From Candidatus Anderseniibacteriota bacterium (lineage in GTDB: Bacteria; Patescibacteria; Andersenbacteria; UBA10190), in assembly GCA_021414205.1 (NCBI GenBank), contig JAIOOW010000002.1:62001-126000 (forward strand): a DNA stretch of 64,000 nucleotides, written 5' to 3'. The notes under the pieces were generated by a model. That model was given only the letters and a program-made list of their open reading frames with translations. It had not been told where the DNA came from and did not search any database. Both the position numbers and the translations under genes were made by a program. Positions 52,476-61,592 of the stretch are shown here, piece after piece; the stretch's first letter is position 1; each line of letters starts with the position of its first letter.

Positions 52476-52988
52476 ATGTCAATTGCGCTCACTATTGCAG
52501 AAAAATTATCTTCGCTTCCTCCAGAACTAGCAACAATCCTTCTAGGAATGATGCCCGTGGGCGAACTGCGCGGAGGAATCCCTATCGGAATCGCCATATT
52601 CAAGTTACCGGCATACGAAGCACTCATATTGGCAATCATTGGGACAATGATTCCAATTTATTTCATCTTATGGTTATTAGAAGACGTTTCGAGTTGGCTT
52701 CGCAAGCATTTTGAAATATTTGAAACATTTTTTACTTGGTTATTCGAACATACACGAGCAAAAATGCATGGCCATGTAACAAAGTATGGACTGTTTGCAA
52801 TTGGGCTTATTGCTGCCATTCCAATTCCAATCTTGGGCGGTGCTTGGACGGCAGCCTTAGCAGCATTCGTATTCGGATTCGACAGAAAAAAATCCTTCTG
52901 GGTTATTTTTGCAGGAACGATTATAGCCGGATTAATTGTATTGGCGCTCACTGAAGGCGGACTGCTTGCAGTGAAAACGATTGGATAA
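52476..52988 (+). CDS. Small multidrug export-like membrane protein (COG2426 type)
   Basis: A protein of 170 residues with four to five membrane helices. The motif GMMPVGELRGGIPIG near the start and IAAIPIPILGGAWTAALAAFVFG later are the conserved parts of the Sm_multidrug_ex/COG2426 family. Despite the name, the transport role is not well established. It follows galT by 9 nt. Its stop is 4 bp from the uppS stop on the other strand, with no terminator visible. Confidence 0.85.
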   Translation: MSIALTIAEKLSSLPPELATILLGMMPVGELRGGIPIGIAIFKLPAYEALILAIIGTMIPIYFILWLLEDVSSWLRKHFEIFETFFTWLFEHTRAKMHGHVTKYGLFAIGLIAAIPIPILGGAWTAALAAFVFGFDRKKSFWVIFAGTIIAGLIVLALTEGGLLAVKTIG

Positions 52989-52992
52989 ATTA

Positions 52993-53691
52993 TTACGCCC
53001 CTTTGCGTCGCACTCTGGTAGCGTATTCTTCCAGCGCTTCATCGAAATCTGCCGTACTAAATTCCGGCCACAATTTTTGCGTAAACCATAACTGCGAATC
53101 CGTAACATCCCACATCATAAATCCTGCGGATAAATGCGGCTCGCCACCGGTGCGAATAATCAAATCAACAGGAGGCATGTCTTTAGTGAATAGATATTGC
53201 TTTACCGTTTCTTCGGTTATATCCCTATCTCCATTTTTTACAATATCCTTGATCGCTTGAATCATTTCATCGACCCCATTATATGCCAAAAAGAAATTCA
53301 GAAAATGCTTGGAATACCCTTTGCTCGCTTCAATTGCTTTATCAATATTTGCTTTTACCGGAAATGGAAACTTTTCGCGCCAGCGGCCCAACACGGAAAT
53401 TTTTACGTTCCTACTATGAATATCATCACTAGTAATTAAATCTTTAAATTCGTTCCTAAATAAATTCAGTAATCCCGTTACTTCAGAAATATCGCGCTTG
53501 GTAAAATTATCCAACGACATTCCCCAAATAGAAATATGCTCAACTCCCCTATCTGCAGCATGCGGCATTATTTTCTTTAACACTTCCGACCCTGCCGTAT
53601 GCCCATCGATCGCGTTCTTGTCGTGCGCCTTCGCCCACCGACGGTTTCCGTCGGGAATAATTGCAACGTGCCTTGGAATAGATTCGTTCAT
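52993..53691 (-). CDS. uppS: Undecaprenyl diphosphate synthase (cis-prenyltransferase)
   Basis: A protein of 232 residues. AIIPDGNRRWAKAH carries the catalytic Asp; the end RTGGEPHLSAGFMMWD and LWFTQKLWPEF matches the diphosphate-binding region, with changes (TGG and FMMWD where most have TSGE and FLLWQ). It extends farnesyl diphosphate to the carrier lipid used by the PGT, MurJ and GT-C pathways here. It overlaps ispA by 4 nt. Confidence 0.92.
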   Translation of the reverse strand: MNESIPRHVAIIPDGNRRWAKAHDKNAIDGHTAGSEVLKKIMPHAADRGVEHISIWGMSLDNFTKRDISEVTGLLNLFRNEFKDLITSDDIHSRNVKISVLGRWREKFPFPVKANIDKAIEASKGYSKHFLNFFLAYNGVDEMIQAIKDIVKNGDRDITEETVKQYLFTKDMPPVDLIIRTGGEPHLSAGFMMWDVTDSQLWFTQKLWPEFSTADFDEALEEYATRVRRKGA

Positions 53692-54482
53692 AGAGTAAAT
53701 GATGCGTACGTATAATCGACTATATCATGAAGTTGCTTGGTATTCTTCCCCAGAAACGACAACTCTTTATATGACTCTGCCTTATATTGCTCAGCAAGCC
53801 TCATTGTTTCTTCACGACCAATAACCTTCATAGTCACCGGATCATTATCGCACAAATCGTCCAATAATTGGAATGCCTTGCCCAGCGCTTCGCCAAATAA
53901 TCTGGCGTGATCAATGGAGCTATCTGAAGCATTGGCACACCGCGCGCCCATCACGCAAGAAATAGCAATAAGATTTGTAGTTTTTCGTCGTTGCATCTCA
54001 AGCAATTCCTCTTTTGTCGGAGCAGCATCCTTCATAGTCATATCATCCTGCTGACCACCCATTGTTCCTAAGCTCCCAGCTGCTTGTGCAAGATCAACAA
54101 CTAACTGGGCATTTCCGGATTTCCCCAGTATTTCAAATGAGAGCGTGAGCAATGCATCTCCAGCCAAGATTGCTGTAGCTTCGTTAAATTGCACATGACA
54201 GGTTGGTTTGCCATTGCGGAGCGCATCGTTGTCCATAGCAGGCAAATCATCATGAATAAGCGTGTACTTGTGAAGCAGCTCAATTGCACAAGCAGGAAGA
54301 AGCGCATCCTCTTGCCTACCCCCTAGCGCTTCGCACATAGCGACACATAAGACTGGTCGAATTCTCTTTCCTCCGCTAAACACACTGTAACGCATTGCGG
54401 CGTGTAACAATTGAGGAGAAGTATACTCACTCGGAAGAAGTTCACCTAGCTTTGCATCCACTGACTGCAGAATTGATTCCAT
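53688..54482 (-). CDS. ispA: Short-chain polyprenyl diphosphate synthase (FPP synthase type)
   Basis: A protein of 264 residues. The first Asp motif is HDDLPAMDND (DDx4D) and the second LLDDLCD (DDxxD). SGGKRIRPVL and GKPTCHVQF are also as expected. It makes farnesyl or geranylgeranyl diphosphate, the primer for UppS, to which it is coupled by an ATGA overlap. It is slightly shorter than the usual about 290 residues. Confidence 0.92.
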   Translation of the reverse strand: MESILQSVDAKLGELLPSEYTSPQLLHAAMRYSVFSGGKRIRPVLCVAMCEALGGRQEDALLPACAIELLHKYTLIHDDLPAMDNDALRNGKPTCHVQFNEATAILAGDALLTLSFEILGKSGNAQLVVDLAQAAGSLGTMGGQQDDMTMKDAAPTKEELLEMQRRKTTNLIAISCVMGARCANASDSSIDHARLFGEALGKAFQLLDDLCDNDPVTMKVIGREETMRLAEQYKAESYKELSFLGKNTKQLHDIVDYTYASFTL

Positions 54483-54501
54483 ACGTCACTTTTTACCTTG
54501 A

Positions 54502-54909
54502 TTATGAAGCTTGCGCAAGGTATTCTGCGAGCAAAATACGCGCAGCCTCTGCATGCTCTTGAGAGATATCAGCCTCTTCAATGGCGAGTAATCGCTTTGC
54601 CTCCTGACTGGTAAGCGTTTCATCAATCTCTATATATTCTAAAATATCAGGTAAAACAGCTTTTAATTGTGCGATAAATTCTCGAGTCTTTATGGTTTGC
54701 CGTGTCTCACTCCCATCTTCAACATGAAATGGCACCCCCGCAACAATGTGAGTGATTTGCTCTTGCTTACAAATTTGTTTTATTTTTTCAAAAACATCTT
54801 CTCGCTTTCTGTCGATAGTTGCAAACCGATACGGGATTTTTCCAGAATGATCGACCGTCGCAACGCCAATATAACGCCCGCCAATATCCAATGCGATAAT
54901 ATTAGCCAT
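54502..54909 (-). CDS. ruvX: Holliday junction resolvase-like / pre-16S rRNA nuclease YqgF
   Basis: A protein of 135 residues with an RNase H-like fold. IIALDIGGRYIGVATVD (catalytic Asp), VAGVPFHVEDGSET, IEIDETLTSQEA (Glu) and a final EHAEAARILLAEYL, where most members have an Asp-Ser before AA; here it is His-Ala-Glu. The family processes the 5' end of 16S rRNA. It overlaps map by 8 nt, so it is coupled to the ribosomal operon. Confidence 0.88.
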   Translation of the reverse strand: MANIIALDIGGRYIGVATVDHSGKIPYRFATIDRKREDVFEKIKQICKQEQITHIVAGVPFHVEDGSETRQTIKTREFIAQLKAVLPDILEYIEIDETLTSQEAKRLLAIEEADISQEHAEAARILLAEYLAQAS

Positions 54910-55660
54910 TAGACACGGTTAATATTCTTGGCCCTTTCTTCGTGATTGCAATCGTGTGCTCCTCATGCGCAGATGGTTTTCCGGATAACGCAACAATACT
55001 CCATCCATCGTCTGCTGTAATCACATCAGGACTAATAAATGTAACCATAGGCTCAATAGCAATTACTAACCCTTCTTCCAATCTTGTTCCTGTGCCCGCT
55101 TTACCAAAATTGGGAACCTGAGGCTCTTCATGCAAATCGTATCCAACACCGTGTCCTACAAGAGCTCTCACAACTTCCAGCCCTTCCGATTCTACATACT
55201 GCTGAATAGCGTGTCCTATATCGCCTGTAGTATTACCGACTACTGCCTGCCTAATTCCTATCTTCAAAGCTTTTTTCGTCACCTCCATAAGATGCATATT
55301 TTCTTCAGATGCTATGCCAATACCGACTGTTCGTGCACTATCTACAACAACGCCATCAAGCCACAAACCTGCATCTATACCAACTATATCGCCATCGGCA
55401 AATGGAATATCACGCGGGAGGCCATGCACTACCTCTGCATTGACAGACACGCAAATTGCTCCCGGAAACGGAGGCTCCCCATATCCCAAAAAGGCTGGCT
55501 TTGCACCCGCCTTTTTAATTTCTTGCATAGCATACGCATCGAGATCTTTTCCCGTAACGCCAATGTTCGCCATTGCAACAAGCCCATCCAAAATAGAACC
55601 TAATAATGCTCCAGCTCGTGCAATTTTTTCAATGTCCTCAGGACTTTTTTTCGAAATCAT
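54902..55660 (-). CDS. map: Methionine aminopeptidase type I
   Basis: A protein of 252 residues. Metal ligands are seen in DAGLWLDGVVVDSART (two Asp), GHGVGYDLHEEP (His), AIEPMV (Glu) and HEEHTIAIT (Glu). It removes N-terminal Met from new proteins. It starts 23 nt inside the adk end, a large overlap, and is followed by ruvX rather than by infA/rpmJ. Confidence 0.96.
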   Translation of the reverse strand: MISKKSPEDIEKIARAGALLGSILDGLVAMANIGVTGKDLDAYAMQEIKKAGAKPAFLGYGEPPFPGAICVSVNAEVVHGLPRDIPFADGDIVGIDAGLWLDGVVVDSARTVGIGIASEENMHLMEVTKKALKIGIRQAVVGNTTGDIGHAIQQYVESEGLEVVRALVGHGVGYDLHEEPQVPNFGKAGTGTRLEEGLVIAIEPMVTFISPDVITADDGWSIVALSGKPSAHEEHTIAITKKGPRILTVSNG

Positions 55661-56312
55661 AGCGAGAGATAATACCCATAACTTCTCGATTTACTTCCTC
55701 GATACTTTGCGTTCCATCAATCGTATACAAAATCCGTTCTTCTCGATATTTTTCAACAACAGGATACGTGTGCTCCATAAATTGGTTATATCGCATCATA
55801 AATTTATCTGGAGCATCATCAGGACGTTGCCCTACAACACCGCCCATATCTTGGCACCTTTTTTTATCCTCTTCATCTAATACGGGAAATCCGCCCTCAA
55901 CATCCATGCAATACAATCTCTTTGCGTTTCGCTCCATCATGATTTCTTTTTTTACTTCTAGATAAATAGCAAGCGGCCTACCATAATTGTGCTCAAGGAA
56001 AAATTCATCGATAATTTCAGATTCCCGAACAGTGCGAGGAGTACCGTCGAAAATTAAACCAGCATCTTCTGTTACTAAATCCTTAATCGCAGCCATAACA
56101 ACTTCAGCAGCAAGCTCTGGAGGACACAAAATTCCATTATCGATAATATTTTTTACCTTATGCCCAAGCTCAGTATCTTGGCGAGAAATACTTCGAAAAG
56201 CATCTCCAGTAGAAAATTGCTTATACCCGATTTCAGCACAAAGTTTTTCTGCCTGAGTACCCTTTCCAGCACCCGGCATTCCCATAATATAAATTACTTT
56301 TGGTAGCTTCAT
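55638..56312 (-). CDS. adk: Adenylate kinase (atypical)
   Basis: A protein of 224 residues. The P-loop GMPGAGKGTQ and FSTGDAFR are normal. The usual DGFPRT reads DGTPRT, and the LID has CMDVEGGFPV and RCQDMGG rather than four zinc Cys or the enterobacterial set. R-x-DD (QRPDDAPDKF) is kept. It balances AMP, ADP and ATP. It overlaps secY by 4 nt and map by 23 nt. I keep the adk call, but NMP specificity could differ. Confidence 0.85.
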   Translation of the reverse strand: MKLPKVIYIMGMPGAGKGTQAEKLCAEIGYKQFSTGDAFRSISRQDTELGHKVKNIIDNGILCPPELAAEVVMAAIKDLVTEDAGLIFDGTPRTVRESEIIDEFFLEHNYGRPLAIYLEVKKEIMMERNAKRLYCMDVEGGFPVLDEEDKKRCQDMGGVVGQRPDDAPDKFMMRYNQFMEHTYPVVEKYREERILYTIDGTQSIEEVNREVMGIISRYDFEKKS

Positions 56313-57601
56313 AGGAATCCTTCGTATTCACGCATTGTAAGCTGGGATTCGATTTGTTTCATCGTCTCCAGCACAACAGAGACAACGATCAGTAGCGCAG
56401 TTCCTCCAATCGTAAGCGTTCGAAGGCCGGTAAATGCCTGCACAATTAATGGCAACACGGCAATTGCCCCTAAGAAGATTGCACCAGCTAACGTAATCCT
56501 TCGCACCACATATTCTAAATAATTTTTCGTTTGCTTGCCTGGGCGAATACCAGGAATAAATCCGCCCTGCTTCTGCACATTTTCAGCAATTTGATCCGGA
56601 TCGAACGTAACCGACGTATAAAAATATGTAAACAATACTACGAGAATAAAGTAGAAAATTCCGTAGAACCATTGATTTTGAAACAACGAAACAACGTATT
56701 GAGCAGCAGCGGCAACTTTCGCATTGCTTGCTGCCACGAAGAAGTTCGCCACAATTCCGGGAAATAGCATAATGGAAAGCGCAAAGATGATTGGCATCAC
56801 CCCTGCCTGGTTCACGCGAAGCGGTAAGTGAGTAGATGTTCCTCCGAGCATTCTATTTCCGCGAACCTGTTTTGCATAATTCACCGGAATAGACCGCTGA
56901 CCTTCTGTAATCACTACAACACCTGCGATAACAACAAGGGAAACAAGCGCGAATGCTCCATACGTAAACAACTGATCAGGAGTCCACGTTGATATAAGCT
57001 GCGTAATCGCGCCAGGCAATCTACTAATAATACCCACGAAAATAATAATGGAAATTCCATTACCGAATCCTTGCTTAGAAATAAGCTCACCAATCCACAT
57101 TAAGAAAATCGTACCCGCAGCAAGCGCAACGAGCGTCAGCACCATTTCGTATGGCGTAAACGTCAGGCTTGCAACGCCAGGAGTTCCGCTATGAGTAAGC
57201 AAGTTTAAAAATCCAAACCCCTGAAGAGCAGAAAATGGCACCGCAAGCATGCGTGTCCATTGGTTAATCTTTCGTCGGCCAGCCTCCCCTTCTTCTTTCT
57301 GCATCTCTTCCAATCTTGGAAAAATCATCGTTGATAATTGAATGACAATAGATGCTGTAATATAGGGCCCGAGTCCAAGCATTACTATTGAAAGGCGAGA
57401 CAATCCTCCACCGGAAAAGATGTCTAACAATCCGAACAATTGATTGCCTTGAAATAATTGCGCCAAGCTTTCCTTAGGCACTCCCGGAACAGGAATAACG
57501 GCAGCTATTCGAAATACGAGAATAAGCCACAATACAATAAGCAACTTCTTCCGAAGCTCCGGAATTCGTACGATCGCCGTAAATCGCGATAAGTCAATCA
57601 C
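56309..57601 (-). CDS. secY: Protein translocase subunit SecY
   Basis: A protein of 430 residues with ten membrane helices. The plug/first-loop region GLLDIFSGGGLSRLSIVMLG and the cytoplasmic SKQGFGNGISIIIF are standard. It forms the channel for secreted and membrane proteins. The start is GTG, overlapping the rplO stop (GTGA). It is followed by adk with an ATGA overlap. Confidence 0.97.
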   Translation of the reverse strand: MIDLSRFTAIVRIPELRKKLLIVLWLILVFRIAAVIPVPGVPKESLAQLFQGNQLFGLLDIFSGGGLSRLSIVMLGLGPYITASIVIQLSTMIFPRLEEMQKEEGEAGRRKINQWTRMLAVPFSALQGFGFLNLLTHSGTPGVASLTFTPYEMVLTLVALAAGTIFLMWIGELISKQGFGNGISIIIFVGIISRLPGAITQLISTWTPDQLFTYGAFALVSLVVIAGVVVITEGQRSIPVNYAKQVRGNRMLGGTSTHLPLRVNQAGVMPIIFALSIMLFPGIVANFFVAASNAKVAAAAQYVVSLFQNQWFYGIFYFILVVLFTYFYTSVTFDPDQIAENVQKQGGFIPGIRPGKQTKNYLEYVVRRITLAGAIFLGAIAVLPLIVQAFTGLRTLTIGGTALLIVVSVVLETMKQIESQLTMREYEGFL

Positions 57602-58053
57602 GCCGTTTTTCGTTCAATCAGTTCTATTGTTCCGCCATTTTTTTCAACAACAGCCCGCGCTCCTGGCGTGCATGCATGAACTCGAACAGTATACTTGCCT
57701 TTCAATTCTCCATTTCCGATAAGCTTTACGAGATCGGTTCTCTTTGGAACATATCCGCGCTTATGGAGTTGGCCTGGTCCTACAATGCTTCCATCCTCAA
57801 ATGCTCGAAGTACCCCTAATGTAATCGCAATCGGTTTCTTAACCTGAGAAGGATTGATCTGCTTAACACCTCGACCCTTTGGAAAACGCATGTACAGTGG
57901 AGTTTGTCCGCCTTCAAATCCTTTTTTCGCGCTATATCCAGCACGAGACTTTTGGCCTTTTTGCCCACGACCAGACTTGCCACCATTACGGCCATGTCCT
58001 CGGCCTAGGCGATTCTTTTTCTTTGTTATAGCTGGAAGTGTAAATACTGACAT
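57598..58053 (-). CDS. rplO: 50S ribosomal protein L15
   Basis: A protein of 151 residues. The Gly/Arg-rich N-terminus (RLGRGHGRNGGKSGRGQKGQ) and FEGGQTPLYMRFPKGRG are typical of uL15. It follows rpsE directly after 9 nt, with no rpmD between them. Confidence 0.97.
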   Translation of the reverse strand: MSVFTLPAITKKKNRLGRGHGRNGGKSGRGQKGQKSRAGYSAKKGFEGGQTPLYMRFPKGRGVKQINPSQVKKPIAITLGVLRAFEDGSIVGPGQLHKRGYVPKRTDLVKLIGNGELKGKYTVRVHACTPGARAVVEKNGGTIELIERKTA

Positions 58054-58062
58054 ATGATTATA

Positions 58063-58515
58063 TTATACTAGCTCTTGAAAAGCCTTGATAGTTGCTCGCG
58101 CATTGCTGATTCTATTCGAAGAACCGTATCGCTTAGATACCAAGTCGCGAATTCCAACAAGGTCAGCAACTGTTCGAATAATACCGCCTGCAATAACTCC
58201 CGTTCCAGGACGAGCTGGTTTTAATAAAACTTTTGCTCCTTTAAACTTTGCGACTACCTCATGTTTGATCGTACCATCGACAACAGGGATTGTTACAACT
58301 CTCTTCATCGCACGAGCCTGCGCCTTTTGGATTGCCTGCTGAACGTCTCGACTCTTACTAATCCCAAGCCCGATCTTGCCCTGCCTATCTCCAACAACTA
58401 CCGTTGCACGGAATCTGAATCTGCGACCACCCTTTACTACGCGCACGACGCGAGAAATCTCTAACACTTCGTGTCCGAATTGGTTGTCATCAAGTTGTCC
58501 TGGTGTAAACGCCAT
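58063..58515 (-). CDS. rpsE: 30S ribosomal protein S5
   Basis: A protein of 150 residues. EISRVVRVVKGGRRFRFRA and VGDRQGKIGLGISKSRDV are uS5 signatures; KRYGSSNRISNARATIKAF is the C-terminal part. The start is the ATG at 58515; a TTG-type extension to 58527 is unlikely. It contributes to decoding accuracy. Confidence 0.97.
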   Translation of the reverse strand: MAFTPGQLDDNQFGHEVLEISRVVRVVKGGRRFRFRATVVVGDRQGKIGLGISKSRDVQQAIQKAQARAMKRVVTIPVVDGTIKHEVVAKFKGAKVLLKPARPGTGVIAGGIIRTVADLVGIRDLVSKRYGSSNRISNARATIKAFQELV

Positions 58516-58529
58516 AATGTAATTCAATA

Positions 58530-58865
58530 TTAAAACTTGAGTCCGCCTTCTCGCATTGCCTCAGCCAATGCCTTAACTCGCCCGTGGTATCGATATCCAC
58601 CTCGATCAAAGACAATAACGGAAATGCCTTTTTCTTGGGCAGATTTTGCTAAATCTAGTCCTAGCTGCGTAGCAATTGCCGTCTTATTTGTTTTGCCATC
58701 AGCAATCTTTCGCGCAGATACAAGCGTCACACCCTTTGCATCGTCAATAATCTGCACTTCAAGCCCTTTAATGCTTCGATATACACATGCTCGAGGACGA
58801 GCAGCAGTTCCAACCATTCGTGATCGGATTTTGCCATGTCTTCGGTTTCTTCGTAGGTGATTCAT
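58530..58865 (-). CDS. rplR: 50S ribosomal protein L18
   Basis: A protein of 111 residues. RPRACVYRSIKGLEVQIIDD and VIVFDRGGYRYHGRVKALAE match uL18, which binds 5S rRNA. It lies 14 nt before rpsE and 12 nt after rplF. Confidence 0.96.
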   Translation of the reverse strand: MNHLRRNRRHGKIRSRMVGTAARPRACVYRSIKGLEVQIIDDAKGVTLVSARKIADGKTNKTAIATQLGLDLAKSAQEKGISVIVFDRGGYRYHGRVKALAEAMREGGLKF

Positions 58866-58877
58866 AGTAATTATGTA

Positions 58878-59420
58878 TTATGCTGCAGAACCTACAATTT
58901 TACCAACTTTTCTGCGAACATGTTCGCCAACATATCGGATACCCTTGCCCTTATATGGTTCTGGCGGTCGAACTTTTCGAATGTCCGCTGCAATCTGCCC
59001 AACCATATATGCATCAAACCCTTCAACGGTAACGATTTCTTTTTCCACAGCAAATGTAACCCCTTCAGGCGCCTCGACAATAACCGGATGAGAATATCCA
59101 ACAAGCAACTGAAGATTCTTGCCCTGCATGGATGCGCGGTACCCTACTCCTTGTAATTCTAGCTGTTTCTTAAACCCAGTAGAGACACCCTCTACTGCAT
59201 TAGATAAAATTGCTCGCATTGTTCCCCATAGCGCTGAAGATTTCTTCGTTTTTCGCGCAATAGAACACGTAAGGACATTATCTTGAACAGCAACACCGAT
59301 AACGGAGTGCACCGGTACAGTAATTTCACCCTTAGGTCCTTTCACAGTAACGTCAGCACCATTAATCGTGACAGTTACGCCAGCGGGGATTACTATTTCT
59401 TTTTTACCAATTCGTGACAT
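58878..59420 (-). CDS. rplF: 50S ribosomal protein L6
   Basis: A protein of 180 residues. MSRIGKKEIVIPAGVTV and the C-terminal PEPYKGKGIRYVGEHVRRK are uL6 signatures. The ATG is preceded by TCTCCT, a pyrimidine run opposite to an SD. Confidence 0.97.
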   Translation of the reverse strand: MSRIGKKEIVIPAGVTVTINGADVTVKGPKGEITVPVHSVIGVAVQDNVLTCSIARKTKKSSALWGTMRAILSNAVEGVSTGFKKQLELQGVGYRASMQGKNLQLLVGYSHPVIVEAPEGVTFAVEKEIVTVEGFDAYMVGQIAADIRKVRPPEPYKGKGIRYVGEHVRRKVGKIVGSAA

Positions 59421-59426
59421 AGGAGA

Positions 59427-59813
59427 TTACCAAATAGCGCAAATAAGTTCTCCGCCCACTTTCTTACCTCGAGCATGCTTTTCATCCATAAGCCCCTCAG
59501 AAGTAGACACGATGATCATGCCGTTATCTTGCTGAGAATATGGCAGATTATCAGAACCTACATACACTCGTCGCCCTGGCTTACTAATTCTCTTTGCGCC
59601 AGCAATCTTTGGCGTTTCATCATCTTCGTATGCAAGAGAAACAACTAGTTTTGCAATTGGTGTTTCCTGAAGTCGAACATCGCCAATCAAGTTCTCTTTC
59701 TTAAGAAAATCTAGAAAATTCTTTGCAAATTTTGAATACGGCACAGCCACGCGTTCTTTACCAACACGCTGTCCGTTTAATAGTATTGTTAAAATGTTTG
59801 CTACAGAGTCCAT
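59427..59813 (-). CDS. rpsH: 30S ribosomal protein S8
   Basis: A protein of 128 residues. VPYSKFAKNFLDFLKKENLI and the C-terminal VSTSEGLMDEKHARGKKVGG match uS8. It is a 16S rRNA binder and often a translational regulator of this operon in other bacteria. Confidence 0.96.
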   Translation of the reverse strand: MDSVANILTILLNGQRVGKERVAVPYSKFAKNFLDFLKKENLIGDVRLQETPIAKLVVSLAYEDDETPKIAGAKRISKPGRRVYVGSDNLPYSQQDNGMIIVSTSEGLMDEKHARGKKVGGELICAIW

Positions 59814-59823
59814 AATCGTAAAA

Positions 59824-60009
59824 TTACCAAGATGATTTTCTAATTCCAGGAACTACCCCAGCCTCCGCTTGTTCTCGGAAGCAAATACGGCACATTCCAA
59901 AATCCCCCATGTATCCGCGAGGGCGTCCGCAGAGCTTGCATCGATTTCGAACACGGGTCGAAAATTTCGCCGGTCTCTTGCTCTTTGCAATGGATGATGT
60001 TTTTGCCAT
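59824..60009 (-). CDS. rpsZ: 30S ribosomal protein S14, zinc type
   Basis: A protein of 61 residues. RNRCKLCGRPRGYMGDFGMC plus RICFRE gives a four-Cys zinc ribbon (type Z S14). The end GIRKSSW is typical. It lies 10 nt before rpsH. Confidence 0.97.
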   Translation of the reverse strand: MAKTSSIAKSKRPAKFSTRVRNRCKLCGRPRGYMGDFGMCRICFREQAEAGVVPGIRKSSW

Positions 60010-60040
60010 AGGTCGTTAGATAGTGAGAATACTGTATTTG

Positions 60041-60586
60041 TTATTTTTCATCAAGTTCATCTACTCCGCGGAACGGGAATCCGAGGGCTCGAAGCATCTG
60101 TTCTGCCGTTTGATTATCTTTCGCCGTACTTACAAATGTAATACCTACGCCGAAGATAACGTCTGTTTTATCAGCATGAATTTCCGGGAACGCAAGCTGT
60201 TCCGTAAGACCAATGCTCGCATTTCCATATCCATCCAATACTTTCAATGAAAGTCCTCGGAAATCACGAACTCGAGGAAGAGTAACGTCGACAAATCGAG
60301 TAATAAAGTCTTCCATACGCTTTCCGCGAAGTGTAACACTGTATCCAACAAGATTGCCCTCTCGAACGTTGAATCCTGCGATAGATTTCTTTGCGTGAGT
60401 TTCTTTTGGCTTTTGACCGGTAATAGCAGCCAAGTCTTTTTGAATAGCTTCAACGTATTGTTTATTGTCTCGATTCTTTCCAACACCAACAGTCACCATT
60501 ACTTTCGTAATACGGGGAACTGCATGAATATTTTCAATCTTCATCGCTTCAGCAAGCTTTTTTGTTGTAGGGGTAATAACGGGCAT
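60041..60586 (-). CDS. rplE: 50S ribosomal protein L5
   Basis: A protein of 181 residues. IHAVPRITKVMVTVGVG, VTLRGKRMEDFITRFV and LPRVRDFRGLS are uL5 signatures. The start at 60586 is 4 nt after the rplX stop; a TTG 12 nt upstream lies inside rplX. It binds 5S rRNA. Confidence 0.96.
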   Translation of the reverse strand: MPVITPTTKKLAEAMKIENIHAVPRITKVMVTVGVGKNRDNKQYVEAIQKDLAAITGQKPKETHAKKSIAGFNVREGNLVGYSVTLRGKRMEDFITRFVDVTLPRVRDFRGLSLKVLDGYGNASIGLTEQLAFPEIHADKTDVIFGVGITFVSTAKDNQTAEQMLRALGFPFRGVDELDEK

Positions 60587-60590
60587 AGGA

Positions 60591-60914
60591 TTATTCAATT
60601 ACTGCATTACATTGCTTGCACGTGCGCTGGCGAACGCCGTTTTCTCGAGTGATAGAAACCTTTGTTCCTTTTTTGCATGCTGCGCAAATAACTTGAACAT
60701 TCGCAAGAGGAATAGGAGCAGAAATGCTTACGCGTTGGCCCTTCTGGCCTGACTGACGAGGCTTCACATGCTTAAACACGGTATTGAGCCCTTCAATAAC
60801 AACACGATCTTCTTGCGGAAGAACAGCAACAACTTTTGCCTTCTTGCCAGCATCTTTTCCGCGAAGAACGCGAACGGTATCGCCTGTTTTAATTTTTGGA
60901 GTAATCATAGTCAT
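60591..60914 (-). CDS. rplX: 50S ribosomal protein L24
   Basis: A protein of 107 residues. KIKTGDTVRVLRGKDAGKK is the KOW motif, and the C-terminal ICAACKKG and RTCKQC form a zinc-ribbon-like set. The start at 60914 (MTMITPK) lies 5 nt after the rplN stop; 60908 is the alternative. Confidence 0.94.
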   Translation of the reverse strand: MTMITPKIKTGDTVRVLRGKDAGKKAKVVAVLPQEDRVVIEGLNTVFKHVKPRQSGQKGQRVSISAPIPLANVQVICAACKKGTKVSITRENGVRQRTCKQCNAVIE

Positions 60915-60919
60915 AGGGT

Positions 60920-61291
60920 TTACCAAACTTCAGAAGCTAGTGAAACAATCTTTTGAAAACCTCGCGCTCGAAGCTCTCGAGCAATTGGCCCGAATACGCG
61001 AGTTCCGATCGGTTCTTTTGATTCTTTATTAACAATCACGGCTGCATTGTCATCGAACCGAATAGCAGTACCGTCTGGGCGCTTGTGCTCCTTGCGCACA
61101 CGAACAATCACTGCGCGAACAATATCACCTTTCTTTACAGAGGCGCGAGGTTCTGCAACCTTAACTGCAGCAACAACCACGTCTCCAATATATGCATACC
61201 GTCGATTTGTGGATCCCAAAATACGGATGACCTTAATCATCTTTCCGCCGGAATTGTCCGCAACTACTAATTTAGCTTCTTCCTGAATCAT
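60920..61291 (-). CDS. rplN: 50S ribosomal protein L14
   Basis: A protein of 123 residues. MIQEEAKLVVADNSGGKMI, RRYAYIGDVVVAAVKVAEP and IGTRVFGPIARELR are uL14 signatures. It overlaps rpsQ by 4 nt (ATGA). Confidence 0.97.
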   Translation of the reverse strand: MIQEEAKLVVADNSGGKMIKVIRILGSTNRRYAYIGDVVVAAVKVAEPRASVKKGDIVRAVIVRVRKEHKRPDGTAIRFDDNAAVIVNKESKEPIGTRVFGPIARELRARGFQKIVSLASEVW

Positions 61292-61554
61292 ACCGTTTTC
61301 TTAATTACTACCCAACGTTTGCGCTTTGAAAGCGGTCGGGATTCTTCAATTAACACTGCATCTCCAACAGTAATCTCGTTGCTTTCATCGTGAGCCAAAT
61401 ATCTGCTCGTTCGATTCATACGCTTTCCGTAGAGTGGATGAGCCACTACGCGAACGATTTCAACAGAAACTGTCTTTGCCCCAGACTTGCGCACCACAGT
61501 ACCCGAAAGCTGTCGCTTTCTTGTGCCTTCCTGTGTTGTATCTGGAGTACTCAT
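61288..61554 (-). CDS. rpsQ: 30S ribosomal protein S17
   Basis: A protein of 88 residues. RKRQLSGTVVRKSGAKTVSV and LIEESRPLSKRKRWVV match uS17. It lies 38 nt after rpmC and is coupled to rplN. Confidence 0.95.
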   Translation of the reverse strand: MSTPDTTQEGTRKRQLSGTVVRKSGAKTVSVEIVRVVAHPLYGKRMNRTSRYLAHDESNEITVGDAVLIEESRPLSKRKRWVVIKKTV

Positions 61555-61592
61555 AAGAAATTACTATGAATGAATAAGTGTAAAAACGCAAG

